Origin: an uncultured Coriobacteriaceae bacterium
GTDB lineage: Bacteria; Actinomycetota; Coriobacteriia; Coriobacteriales; Eggerthellaceae
DNA length: 64,000 bases
NCBI GenBank assembly: GCA_900550055.1
Contig: URQU01000006.1
Coordinates: 1 to 64,000 of the forward strand
Reading direction: 5' to 3'
A program made the position numbers and the translations under genes. Within the stretch, counting starts at the first letter, position 1, and each line of letters opens with the position of its first letter. Below, piece after piece: positions 33,612 through 44,700 of the stretch. The notes under the pieces were generated by a model. That model worked only from the letters and a program-made list of their open reading frames with translations, searched no databases and was not told where the DNA came from.

Positions 33612-34883
33612 ATGGACGGCATGGATAACCTTCTTATGACATATCGCGACATGACGGCGCGTGACTGGCTGGTCGACGCCGCGGTGACGCTGGCGGCGTT
33701 CGCCGTCGGCTGCCTGCAGCTTATGCTCACCGCGTCGTCGATCATCATTCCCGACTTGGCGCTTCGCCAATATCTCGGCGTGGTCAATGTGGTGCCCGAC
33801 CTGCAGGTGTTCGTGGGCCTGGGCATGACGGTGGTGCCGCTCGTGCTGCGTCGCCGCTTCCCACTGCCCGTGTTCGCCGCGTGCCTGGTCATCTTCCTGG
33901 GCCTGCAGGTCAGGTTCTCGGGCTTCTCCATGACGGTGGTCGGGCCGCTGGTGGCGCTCTATACCGTGGCGGCGGAATGCGGCACCGTGCCCGGCGTCGC
34001 CTGCGGCGCGGCGGCGGTGCTGTCGCTGCTGTTCGCCGGCGCGCCCATGCAGGCGGCAAGCATGGTGTTCTTCACGCGCTTTCAAAACATCGCGCTCATG
34101 GTGGCAGCGGTGCTCGCCGGTTACGCCTATCGCACGCATGCGGCGTACGTGCGCGCGGTGGAGCAGCGCGCGGTCGAGGCCGAGCGCACGCGCGAGGAGG
34201 AGGCCGCCCGCCGCGTGGAGGAGGAGCGCGTGCGCATCGCCCGCGAAGTGCACGACATCACGGCGCACTCGCTCTCGGCGGTGAGCATCCAGCTGGCAGC
34301 GGCCGAACGGCTGGTGGAGCGCGATCCCCAGATGGCGAAGGAGGCGGTGTCCACGGCGCGCGCCACGGCGAAGGCCGCGCTCGACGACATCCGCTCGATG
34401 ATCGGCGTGCTGCGCCACGGCGATGACGCGGCCGAGACCATGCCCGCCGCGGGAACGAACCAGGTGGACGAGCTGGAGTCGTATCTGCGCGGCGCCGGCC
34501 TGGACGTGACGCTCGATATGGCGGCATACGATCGAGTCCGCGTGCCCGCGCACGTTGACATGGCGCTGTTCACCGTGGCGCGCGAGGCGTGCACGAACGC
34601 GGTTCGGCATGCGCGGGCGCAGCGCGTGTCGCTGCGGTTCGCGGTGGAGGACGGCGCGGCAACGCTGTCTGTGATCGATGACGGCGCCGGCTGCGGCGTT
34701 ACGGCGCAACCGGCCGATATGGCGGCACCCCAACTGCCGCGGGCTGCCGACGGCGCCGGCCACGGCGTCGCGGGCATGGCCGAGCGCATCCACGTGCTCG
34801 GCGGGTCGTTCTCGGCAGGCGATGGCGAAAACGGCGGGTTTTGCGTGCGCGCGAGCATCCCGCTTCGCGGAACGGAGGCATAG
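33612..34883 (+). CDS. NarL-family sensor histidine kinase
   Basis: 423 residues from ATG 33612 (no strong ribosome binding site; ATG 33621 is an alternative). Four to five membrane helices (about 15-165) without a sizeable outer domain, a coiled coil rich in Glu/Arg (about 175-205), then HisKA_3 with His214 (REVHDITAHSLSAV). The HATPase part has REACTNAVRHA (N box) and GHGVAGMAERI (G box). Intramembrane-sensing kinases of this shape often sense membrane stress or small lipophilic ligands. The regulator gene begins 3 bases after the stop. Confidence 0.9.
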   Translation: MDGMDNLLMTYRDMTARDWLVDAAVTLAAFAVGCLQLMLTASSIIIPDLALRQYLGVVNVVPDLQVFVGLGMTVVPLVLRRRFPLPVFAACLVIFLGLQVRFSGFSMTVVGPLVALYTVAAECGTVPGVACGAAAVLSLLFAGAPMQAASMVFFTRFQNIALMVAAVLAGYAYRTHAAYVRAVEQRAVEAERTREEEAARRVEEERVRIAREVHDITAHSLSAVSIQLAAAERLVERDPQMAKEAVSTARATAKAALDDIRSMIGVLRHGDDAAETMPAAGTNQVDELESYLRGAGLDVTLDMAAYDRVRVPAHVDMALFTVAREACTNAVRHARAQRVSLRFAVEDGAATLSVIDDGAGCGVTAQPADMAAPQLPRAADGAGHGVAGMAERIHVLGGSFSAGDGENGGFCVRASIPLRGTEA

Positions 34884-34886
34884 CGA

Positions 34887-35633
34887 ATGGAACAGACGCT
34901 CAACGGCGAAGGCGCGGCAAGTGCATCCCCGCAGGCGGCAAGCGCCCCGGGCGCCCCGCGCCCTGTGCGCGTGCTGGTGGCCGACGACCAGGACCTGGTG
35001 CGCAGCGGCTTTCGCATGATCTTGTCGTCCTACGACGGCATCGAGGTGGTGGGCGAGGCGCGCGACGGCGAGCAGGCGGTGCAGCTTGCCGAGCGCCTGC
35101 GCCCCGACGTGGTGCTCATGGACATCCGCATGCCGCGCGTCAATGGCATCGAAGCCACGCGCGCTATCCGTTCCAACGCCGCCCTCGCGGGCGTGCAAGT
35201 GCTTATCCTCACCACATTTGACCTGGACGAATACGTTTACGACGCGCTGTCGGCGGGCGCCGGCGGCTTCCTTCTCAAAGACGCTGAGCCCGACGAGATC
35301 GCATCGGCGGTGCGCGTGGTGGCGGCGGGCGAGGCGCTTATCGAGCCGTCCATCACGCGCCGGCTCATCGAGACGTTCGTGGCGGCGCGCCCAGGCGTGC
35401 CCGCGGGCACCGCGGCACGCGGCATCGACCAGCTCACCGACCGCGAGCGCGAGATCCTCACGCTGGTGGCTCGCGGCCTGAACAACGACCAGATCGGCGA
35501 GCGCCTGTTCATCAGCCCCGCAACGGTCAAAACGCACCTCGCGCGCATCATGGCGAAGCTCGACGCGCACGACCGCGCTCAGCTGGTGGTGCGCGCCTAC
35601 GAGAGCGGTTTGGTGAAGCCCGGCGTGGCATAA
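34887..35633 (+). CDS. NarL/FixJ-family response regulator
   Basis: 248 residues. An Ala/Pro-rich N-terminal lead of about 27 residues precedes the receiver VRVLVADDQDLVR with phospho-acceptor Asp79 (VLMDIRMPRVNG). The C-terminal LuxR-type helix-turn-helix (LTDREREILTLVARGLNNDQIGERL, then ATVKTHLARIMAKL) is intact. Coupled to the kinase upstream by a 3-base gap. Confidence 0.95.
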   Translation: MEQTLNGEGAASASPQAASAPGAPRPVRVLVADDQDLVRSGFRMILSSYDGIEVVGEARDGEQAVQLAERLRPDVVLMDIRMPRVNGIEATRAIRSNAALAGVQVLILTTFDLDEYVYDALSAGAGGFLLKDAEPDEIASAVRVVAAGEALIEPSITRRLIETFVAARPGVPAGTAARGIDQLTDREREILTLVARGLNNDQIGERLFISPATVKTHLARIMAKLDAHDRAQLVVRAYESGLVKPGVA

Positions 35634-35645
35634 AAGCTGGCGAAA

Positions 35646-35684
35646 GGGGGGGCGCCGGCGGCTATCGGCCGCCGGCGCTCCCCC
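35646..35684 (+). terminator. Terminator after the NarL-type pair
   Basis: GGGGGCGCCGGCGG with CCGCCGGCGCTCCCC, about 14 pairs with one bulge, loop CTATCGG, tail TGCCTTAT. Confidence 0.65.
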
Positions 35685-35742
35685 TGCCTTATGCAGCTGC
35701 GCAAGAACTTTTCGAAGCGCGCCATAAATCACCGTAATCCAC

Positions 35743-35770
35743 TTGCAATCGGACGGTCGGCTGCTATAGT
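35743..35770 (+). promoter_or_regulatory. groESL promoter
   Basis: TTGCAA (35743-35748), 16 bases, TATAGT (35765-35770), directly upstream of the CIRCE element. Confidence 0.7.
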
Positions 35771-35781
35771 AGGCAATGTGT

Positions 35782-35808
35782 TTAGCACTCGTTACCAAAG
35801 AGTGCTAG
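35782..35808 (+). promoter_or_regulatory. CIRCE element (HrcA operator)
   Basis: TTAGCACTC, 9 bases, GAGTGCTAG: eight of nine bases in the second arm match the consensus GAGTGCTAA. It lies at the transcription start of groESL, so HrcA should repress the operon and heat shock release it. Confidence 0.9.
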
Positions 35809-35887
35809 CACTCAGAAAGACAGAGTGGTTAAATAACGGGTATGCGAAACCAATCTCGCGTAATCGATGCGAAAGGAAGGCAGCGTT

Positions 35888-36175
35888 ATGAATCTGAAAC
35901 CCCTGGGCGACCGCGTTATCGTGAAGGCCGACGAAGCTGAGGAGACCACGGCTTCTGGTCTGTTCATCGCATCCGAGGCCAAGGAAAAGCCTCAGAGCGG
36001 CGTCGTTCTGGCAGTCGGCGCTGGCAAGCCCGATAAGGACGGCAACCTGGTTCCCGTTCCCGTGAAGGTCGGCGACAAGGTCGTCTACGGCAAGTTCGGC
36101 GGCCAGGAGATCAAGGTCGACGGCGAGGATCTGCTCATCCTGCGCGCCGACGATCTGTACGGCGTCTTCGAATAA
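35888..36175 (+). CDS. groES: Co-chaperonin GroES
   Basis: 95 residues. It forms the lid of the GroEL chamber. MNLKPLGDRVIVKADEAEE at the N-terminus, the mobile loop TTASGLFIASEAKEKPQ that contacts GroEL, and the C-terminal ADDLYGVFE. Start at 35888 with GAAAGGAAGG upstream. First gene of the CIRCE-controlled operon. Confidence 0.98.
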   Translation: MNLKPLGDRVIVKADEAEETTASGLFIASEAKEKPQSGVVLAVGAGKPDKDGNLVPVPVKVGDKVVYGKFGGQEIKVDGEDLLILRADDLYGVFE

Positions 36176-36202
36176 GTTTCGATCGTTTCACCTCGTCAGT
36201 AA

Positions 36203-37900
<1,698 letters not shown>

Positions 37901-37926
37901 GCAATAGGTTCATAAACCTTGCAGCA

Positions 37927-37954
37927 AAAGGGCCCGCTTCGGCGGGCCCTTTTT
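37927..37954 (+). terminator. groESL terminator
   Basis: AAAGGGCCCGC-TTCG-GCGGGCCCTTT, 11 pairs with a UUCG-type loop, followed by TTC. Confidence 0.92.
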
Positions 37955-38390
37955 CGCGTCTTTGCACCTATTCGGGCGGGGTCGGCGAAGTCGAAGCAGA
38001 TGCCCGTGCTCGACCGCAGCGTCTCATCCGAATCGGGGATGCGGGGCGTCTTTGGGTTTCGCGGCTTTCCCGTTGTCGTAGGAAACGTTGTTGTCGATGC
38101 CGGTGTATATTTCCCGATGGATCTTGGCCTGATCTTTGTGGTTGACCTGGGCTTTCGGGCGGGTATTCGAGGTGGCGCTCACGCTGACCTAGCTATTTTG
38201 GGCGCGGGATGCATCAATGGATATGTCGTTCGCGCTTATGGCGGAGCTTGATTCAGATTGCAAAAGTTAGCTGTTGTTCACAGTTTCTTCATGTTCAGCT
38301 TGACGGGTTCTGTAAACTGGGAACCTGACGCATGAAACGCATCGAACGCATGCGCAGGCAAGGGTATTTCTCAATCGCAAGGCAAGGTTC
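37955..38390. other. Intergenic region before the permease gene
   Basis: No gene with family support in either strand; several open frames exist but have unlikely composition. No metal riboswitch was recognised ahead of the permease. TTGACG occurs at about 38304 without a well-spaced -10. Confidence 0.4.
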
Positions 38391-39347
38391 ATGGAAGACA
38401 TCGCGCATATCATCGGGCACGTCCTCGAGCATTCCATCGAGGATACGCTGTACCTTATCCCGTTTCTGTTCGTTACCTATTTAGCTATGGAGTGGCTTGA
38501 GCATAAGGCAGGCGACAAGGCCGAGGAGGCCGTGCGGCGCGCGGGCGCGGCGGGACCGGTGGTCGGCGCGCTCGTGGGCATCGTGCCGCAATGCGGCTTC
38601 TCGGCGGCGGCGGCAACGCTGTGGGCGGGCCGCGTGATTACGCTGGGCACGCTGTTCGCGGTGTTCCTGTCCACTTCCGACGAGATGCTGCCCATCTTCC
38701 TGGCCGAGCAGGTGGCGCCGATGACCATCCTGAAGATCATGGGCGTGAAGCTGATGATCGGCATGGTCATGGGATTCGTGGTGGACGCGGCTGTCCGCTT
38801 GGCGCGTCGCGACCGCGAGAAGCTGCGCATCCACGAGCTGTGCGAGCGCGACCACTGCCACTGCAACGGCGATTGCGAGGCTTGCGAGCAGCAGCCGGAG
38901 CTGGCGTACGATTTCGAGCACGACGAGGAGCACGAGCACCATCACGAGGGCGGCTCAATCCTGCGCAGCGCGCTCAAGCATACCGTGCAGGTCACGGTGT
39001 TCATCTTCATCATCACCCTTGTGCTCGACGGCGCGCTGGAGCTGGTCGGCGAGGACGCGCTGGCCGCGTTCCTGGGCAGCAACCCGGTGCTGTCCGTGCT
39101 GGGCAGCGCGCTGGTGGGCCTCATCCCGAACTGCGCGGCAAGCGTGGTGATCGCGCAGCTCTATGTCGAGGGCGCGCTCGGCGCGGGCGCCATGATGGCG
39201 GGCCTTCTGGTGTCGGCGGGCGTGGGACTTCTGGTGCTGTTCCGCACCAACCGCGGCCTTCGCCAGAACCTCATCGTGCTGGCGGGCCTGTGGGCCACGG
39301 GCGCGTTCTGGGGCCTTATCATCTCCGCGTTCGGCATCGTGTTCTAG
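38391..39347 (+). CDS. Heavy-metal exporter-like permease with His/Cys-rich loop
   Basis: 318 residues, about eight to ten membrane segments in two related halves. Each half has a similar motif: GIVPQCGFSAAAATLW and GLIPNCAASVVIAQLY, as in the ArsP_2/putative manganese transporter family. The central cytoplasmic loop (about 150-190) is full of metal ligands: CERDHCHC, CEAC and HDEEHEHHHEG. That loop suggests binding of a soft or transition metal such as zinc, manganese or arsenic. The substrate is unknown. AAGGCAAGG precedes the ATG; single gene. Confidence 0.7.
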   Translation: MEDIAHIIGHVLEHSIEDTLYLIPFLFVTYLAMEWLEHKAGDKAEEAVRRAGAAGPVVGALVGIVPQCGFSAAAATLWAGRVITLGTLFAVFLSTSDEMLPIFLAEQVAPMTILKIMGVKLMIGMVMGFVVDAAVRLARRDREKLRIHELCERDHCHCNGDCEACEQQPELAYDFEHDEEHEHHHEGGSILRSALKHTVQVTVFIFIITLVLDGALELVGEDALAAFLGSNPVLSVLGSALVGLIPNCAASVVIAQLYVEGALGAGAMMAGLLVSAGVGLLVLFRTNRGLRQNLIVLAGLWATGAFWGLIISAFGIVF

Positions 39348-39388
39348 GGCGCTGAAGCCGCGGTCGCGGGCCGAAGCGGCTATACGCT

Positions 39389-39445
39389 GAAGGGCCGCAT
39401 CCGGTTCCCGCCAGGCGGGGGCGGGTGCGGCCCTTCCGTCGTTTT
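39389..39445 (+). terminator. Permease gene terminator
   Basis: GAAGGGCCGCATCCG with CGGGTGCGGCCCTTC, about 14 pairs with one mismatch, an inner loop and the tail CGTCGTTTT. Confidence 0.75.
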
Positions 39446-39508
39446 AGGCGCATGGCCGCGCGCCGTGGTGCTGTGATAGCATGGCTCCAACGATGAAAGG
39501 AGCATGCA

Positions 39509-40111
39509 ATGGCAACCCTTGATGCCGGTATCACCCGCGAAACGGCTTTCGACCTGCTCAAAGCCCACAACCAAGACGCCTTCCACATCGAGCACGGCGA
39601 GACGGTCGAGCAGACCATGCGCTATTTCGCACGCGAGTTCGATGCGGAGAACGAGGGCTTTTGGGGCATCGTCGGCCTGCTGCACGACCTTGACTGGGAA
39701 GAGCACGACGACGATCCCGAGAACCACACGGTATATGCGGCGGAGCTGATCGCGGCAGCCGGCGGGTCGCCCGAGTTCATCCGCGCCATTCAGACGCACA
39801 ACAGCGATTTCAACCCCGGTCTGCCCGCGCCCGAGCTGCAGATGGAGAAGGTGCTCTTCGCCACCGAGGAGCTGACGGGGCTTATCGGCGCGGCGGTCGT
39901 CATGCGCCCGAGCAAATCCGTCATGGACTTCAACGTGAAGTCGCTCAAGAAGAAGTTCAAGGACAAGCGCTTCGCCGCCGGCGTGAACCGCGACGTCATC
40001 CGCCGCGGCGCTGACATGCTGGGATGGGGGCTCGACGAGCTGTTCGAGCGCACCATCGCCGCCATGCAGTCGTTCGCGCCCGATCGTGACACGTTCGTTG
40101 CGGGCGAGTAG
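39509..40111 (+). CDS. HD-domain hydrolase
   Basis: 200 residues. HIEHGETVEQTMRYFA (first His), LLHDLDWEEHDDDPENH (the HD pair and further ligands) and the following helices form a metal-dependent HD phosphohydrolase fold. Relatives act on nucleotides or phosphates, but the substrate cannot be told. GAAAGGAGCATGCA precedes the ATG. No operon partner. Confidence 0.75.
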   Translation: MATLDAGITRETAFDLLKAHNQDAFHIEHGETVEQTMRYFAREFDAENEGFWGIVGLLHDLDWEEHDDDPENHTVYAAELIAAAGGSPEFIRAIQTHNSDFNPGLPAPELQMEKVLFATEELTGLIGAAVVMRPSKSVMDFNVKSLKKKFKDKRFAAGVNRDVIRRGADMLGWGLDELFERTIAAMQSFAPDRDTFVAGE

Positions 40112-40143
40112 CGCCTCGACGCAATATCCGCCCAAAAGAACGA

Positions 40144-40178
40144 AACGCCCGGCGTCCCGTCGAGGGTCGCCGGGCGTT
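40144..40178. terminator. Bidirectional terminator
   Basis: AACGCCCGGCG/CGCCGGGCGTT, 11 perfect pairs with a 13-base loop, between the convergent HD and pfkA genes. Confidence 0.7.
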
Positions 40179-40246
40179 CTGGCGTTCAGCGCTCGTCGTC
40201 TTCGCGGCGGCAGCCGCTTCGCTTCCTTGCCTGTGGATCTTACCCG

Positions 40247-41449
40247 CTAGCGCCTGTTGAAGGGGCGCATGGTCACGGGGATGCCGTTCTCGCAGATCAG
40301 CTTCGGCTCGCCTTGGATGAGTGGGCGGAAGTAATCGAGCGCCTTGTCGGAGACGCCTTGGTAGTTCGGCAGGATCCATTCGCTGGGGAAGGGGCGCACG
40401 AAGTTGGCAAGGTCGGCGGCGGGGCAGGCGAAGAACTCGGTGTTGTAGCCGCCGTCGGAGCCCTGGCCGCGGCGGATGCCCACCACCTGCCCGGTGAACT
40501 CGGGCTTCGCGCTGCGCATGTGTGCGGAAACGCCCAGGTCGTAGGACTCCTCAAGGTCGACCAGGCTCATGGCGAAGTTGCTCGAGCGTGCCACGCGCGA
40601 CAGGTCCTGCACCACGCATCGCGGCACGATACCGGCTTCCACGATCATGGACTTCAGCCGTCCGGCGGCCCCGCCCAGCATGGCGTGGCCCAGTCCGTCG
40701 GCGGCCTTGCCGTTGGCCGACAGGTACGTGCCGTCGTACCAGCGCGCGCCTTCCGACACCACCACGTAGCAGCTGCCCTGCTGCTCCATCTTCGCGCGCA
40801 CTTGCTCCAGGAAGATGCTGCGGCGGAAGTCCACCTCGGGCAGCACGAGCAGGTCGACGTCGCCGGTCAAGCACGTGCTGGCCGCAAGCCAGCCCGCGTC
40901 GCGGCCCATGGTCTCCAACACGAACACCTCGGGGCGCGTGTAGGCGTCGTAGTCCATGCGTGTGGCGTGCGTTATCTCGCACGCCACCTTCGCGGCGCTG
41001 GCGAAGCCGGGGCAGTGGTCCATAAGCCCCAGGTCGTTGTCGACGGTCTTCGGGATGCCGATGAAGCGCTTGTCCAGGTTTCGCTCAGCTGCCCAGGCGG
41101 TCATGGCGGCAACCGTGGACATGGAACCGTTGCCGCCGATGTAGAACATGGTGGAGATGTCGTTCTCGTCCATGACGTCGATAAGCCGCTGGAAATCGGC
41201 CTCGTCGGAGAACTTGTAGCGGCACGTGCCCAGCGCGCACGAGGGCGTTTGCTTGAGCACCTCGATCTCGCGGCCGCTTAAATCGGTCAGGTCGAACAGG
41301 TTGCCCGCCAACGTGCCCTCGATGCCGTGAAGGCCTCCTAGGACGCGGTCGTAGAGCGGGTTGAGCTGGTTTGCGCGGATGACGCCGGCGAGGCTGGCGT
41401 TGATGACGGCGGTGGGGCCGCCCGATTGGGCGACGAGGCAGTTGGCCAT
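40247..41449 (-). CDS. pfkA: 6-phosphofructokinase, phosphoryl donor uncertain
   Basis: 400 residues from the ATG at 41449 (CAGGAGCATCGC upstream; GTG at 41464 would add five residues). It phosphorylates fructose 6-phosphate in glycolysis. The donor site reads GGNGSM (105-110), with Gly as in ATP enzymes. The next motif is PKTVDND (133-139), whose Lys is typical of pyrophosphate-using enzymes instead of the Gly of ATP-PFKs. METMGRDAGW-like ETMGRDAGWLAA binds the sugar phosphate. The mix does not settle ATP versus PPi. Length is that of the larger clades, not the 320-residue ATP-PFK. It is a lone gene convergent with the HD gene. Confidence 0.85.
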   Translation of the reverse strand: MANCLVAQSGGPTAVINASLAGVIRANQLNPLYDRVLGGLHGIEGTLAGNLFDLTDLSGREIEVLKQTPSCALGTCRYKFSDEADFQRLIDVMDENDISTMFYIGGNGSMSTVAAMTAWAAERNLDKRFIGIPKTVDNDLGLMDHCPGFASAAKVACEITHATRMDYDAYTRPEVFVLETMGRDAGWLAASTCLTGDVDLLVLPEVDFRRSIFLEQVRAKMEQQGSCYVVVSEGARWYDGTYLSANGKAADGLGHAMLGGAAGRLKSMIVEAGIVPRCVVQDLSRVARSSNFAMSLVDLEESYDLGVSAHMRSAKPEFTGQVVGIRRGQGSDGGYNTEFFACPAADLANFVRPFPSEWILPNYQGVSDKALDYFRPLIQGEPKLICENGIPVTMRPFNRR

Positions 41450-41753
41450 GCGATGCTCCTGCACGTTGTTCAGGGTAGGAAGGCCTCATTATCGCACGCC
41501 CGCGCCAGGCTGCGGGCGAAGGGCGAAAGGCTGCAAAAAAGCTGCGAACGGCGCAGGTGCGGCAGGGGCGAACGGGGCGGCGTCGCGCGGTCCTCCGTCA
41601 TCGTCGCGTCTCTTTGCGGAGCGGCTCGGCACGTCGCCCGAACCGCTTGCGACGTTGCCCGCCGACCGCGGCACTTCCCGGCGGCGGCGCCATGCAGTTG
41701 TGCGACAATAGAGAGGAACTATAGGAAAGCACTGCAATAAGTAGGTAATCACC

Positions 41754-44700
41754 ATGTCTGCCAGATTCAACATCAAGGCGGCAGAGCCCGAGGCGGTCGC
41801 ATGCCTGCAGCGCGAGCTGCACATGCCGCACTTCATCGCGGCCACGCTCGTTTCGCGCGGCATCGACACCCCGGAAGCCGCGAACCGTTTCCTCACGCCG
41901 TCGTTGGAGCGCGACTGGCGCGACCCCTACATCATCCCCGGGTTGTCCGAGGCCGCCGATGCGCTGGAGGCCGCCATCCGCCGCGGCGACCACATCCTTG
42001 TGTTCGGCGATTTCGACCTGGACGGCATCTCCGCCACCACCGTCATGACGCGCGGCCTGCGCGAGTTCGGCGCGCACGTCACGCCGTTCATCCCCCGCCG
42101 CTTCGAGGAGGGTTATGCCATCACCCCGGCGGCCATCGAACGCTTGTCGCAGGTCAAACCCGACTTCCTGGTCACCGTCGACTGCGGCATCGCCTGCAAG
42201 GCCGAGGTGCGGCTGCTGCAGGAGCGCGGCATCGAGGTGGCCATCACCGACCATCACGAGCCTTCCGACCTAGTGCCCGAGGGCGTGCCCGTGGCCGATC
42301 CGAAGTGCGACTCCGCCTGCCCCAGCGCCATCCTGGCCGGCGTGGGCGTGGCGCTCAAGATGGTGCAGGCGCTGGGCGGACGCTTCGGCAAGCCGCACCT
42401 GTGGCGCCAGTACACCGACTTCGCCACGCTCGGCACCATCGCCGACCTCATGCCCATGCGCGACGAGAACCGCGCCCTGGTGGCCGACGGCCTGCGTCGC
42501 ATCAACCAGGCACCGCGCCCGTGCATCGCCGCGCTGCTCGACACCTCCGGCGCCTCCGGCAAGCAGGTCACCGCCACCAACCTCAGCTTCTCCATCATCC
42601 CGCGTCTGAACGCCGCCGGCCGCATGGGCGACGCGCAGCTGGCGCTCGACCTTCTGCTCACCGACGACTTCGAGCAGGCCAACCAGCAGGCGCAGCGCCT
42701 CGAGGGCGTCAACGACCAGCGCCGCGCCATCGAGGCGGAGCTCTCCGAGATCGCCAAGGCCCAGGCCGCCGAAACCTACAAGGGCCAGCGCGCCTTGGTG
42801 GTGGCCGGCGAAGGGTGGCACGAGGGCGTGAAGGGCATCGTGGCAAGCCGCCTGGTGAACACCTACGGCGTGCCCTGCCTGCTGTTCACCATCGACGGCG
42901 ACGAGGCGCGCGGCAGCGGCCGCAGCGTGGGCCAGGTCAACCTGTTCAAGGCCGTGGAAAGCTGCTCCGACCTGCTGCTGCGCTTCGGCGGGCACGAAGC
43001 CGCCGTGGGCGTGACGCTTCCCACCGAGAAACTGCCCGAGTTCGAGCGCCGCCTGTGCGAGTACATGGACGCGTTGCCCGAGGGGGCGTTCCACCCGCTC
43101 ATCACCATCGACGCATGCGTGAACCTCGACGAGCTCACGCTGCGAAACGTCGCGCAGCTCGATGCGCTGGCCCCGTTCGGCCAGGAGCATCCCGTGCCCG
43201 TGTACCTGGCGCGCGACGTCACGCTGCTGCACAGCCGCGCGGTGGGCGCCGAGCGCAACCACTTCTCGTGCTCGCTTTCCAACGGGCGCACCACGGTTGC
43301 CGGCATCATGTTCCACTGCAACGACATCGAGGCGCTCATGAAGACCGACAGCGTGGTCAACGCCGCCTTCGAGGTGCAGATAGACGAATGGAAGAACCGC
43401 CGCAGCGTGAAGGCCATGCTCAAGTCGCTGTCGCCGGCGCGCACGTGCGTCGCCCTGGAGGCGTGCTTGAACCCGGAGAACCTCAGCTTCGTGAGCGACC
43501 TGTACGCCACGCGCGACGAGGAGCTGTGCGCCGACGCGCCGCACGACCCCGAGGCCATCGAGGAATACGAGAACGAGCTGGAGGTCAACCGCGCCCATTG
43601 GGAGGCCATGGCGCGCCAGGACCCGCAGCGCCTGCGCGAGCACATCGTGCGCGCCATCATCGGCGACGGCCAGCTTCACCAGGCGCAACGCGACATCTTG
43701 GACAACCTTGCCGAAGGCAGGTCGGTGCTCGGCGTCATGGTCACGGGCCGCGGCAAATCGCTGACCTTCCAGGTGCATGCCACGCTGCGCGCGCTGGCTG
43801 CCCGCGAGGCCAGCCTGTTCGTGTATCCGCTGCGCGCCCTCATCGCCGACCAGGCGTTTCATCTGCGCGAGGCGCTGGCGCCTTTCGGCATCACCGTGGT
43901 CACGCTCACCGGCGAGTCCACGGTCGACGAGCGCCGTCAGGCGTTCGCGGGCCTGGCCGACGGCAGCGTGGACATCGCGCTGACCACGCCCGAGTTTTTG
44001 GCCTGGCACGCCGACTCGTTCGCCTATACCGGTCGCGTGAAGTTCGTGGTGGTCGACGAGGCGCACCATGTGGGCCTGGCGCGCGCCGGCCAGCGCGAGG
44101 CGTACGCCACCATCGGCGCCGCGGTACGCAGGTTGGGCAACCCCACGGTGCTCGCGCTTACCGCCACGGCCGATGACGAGTGCGCGCAGGCGGTGCGCCG
44201 CGAGCTTCCCATCGACGCGTGCGTGTTCGACGCCTCCGATCGCCCGAATCTGCGCTTGGACGACCGCCGCAACGTGCCCAGCCGCGACAACTACCTGGCC
44301 AACCTGGTGGCAACCGGCGAGAAGACGGTGGTGTTCGTGAACTCCCGCGAGCAGTCCGTGGCCGTCGCCCGCGCGCTGCGCAAGCACGCGCCGCAGGTGG
44401 CGCCGCTCATCGGCTTCTACAACGCCGGCCTGTCGCGCAGCGAGCGCAAACGCATCGAGCAGCTGTTCCGCACCGATGCGCTTTTGGTGCTCATCGCCAC
44501 CAGCGCGTTCGGCGAGGGCGTGGATATCCCGAACATCCGCCATGTGGTGCTGTACCACATGCCGTTCAATGAAATAGAATTCAACCAGATGTCGGGCCGT
44601 GCCGGACGCGACGGCAAGCCGGCCTGCGTGCACCTGCTGTTCAGCCGCAACGACTGCGCCCTCAACGAGCGCATCCTGGCGGATATGACGCCGTGCCATG

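Noticed and set aside
37919..38251. Open frame of 110 codons after groEL
   Set aside because: Begins inside the terminator, has no ribosome binding site, and its composition is unlike a protein.
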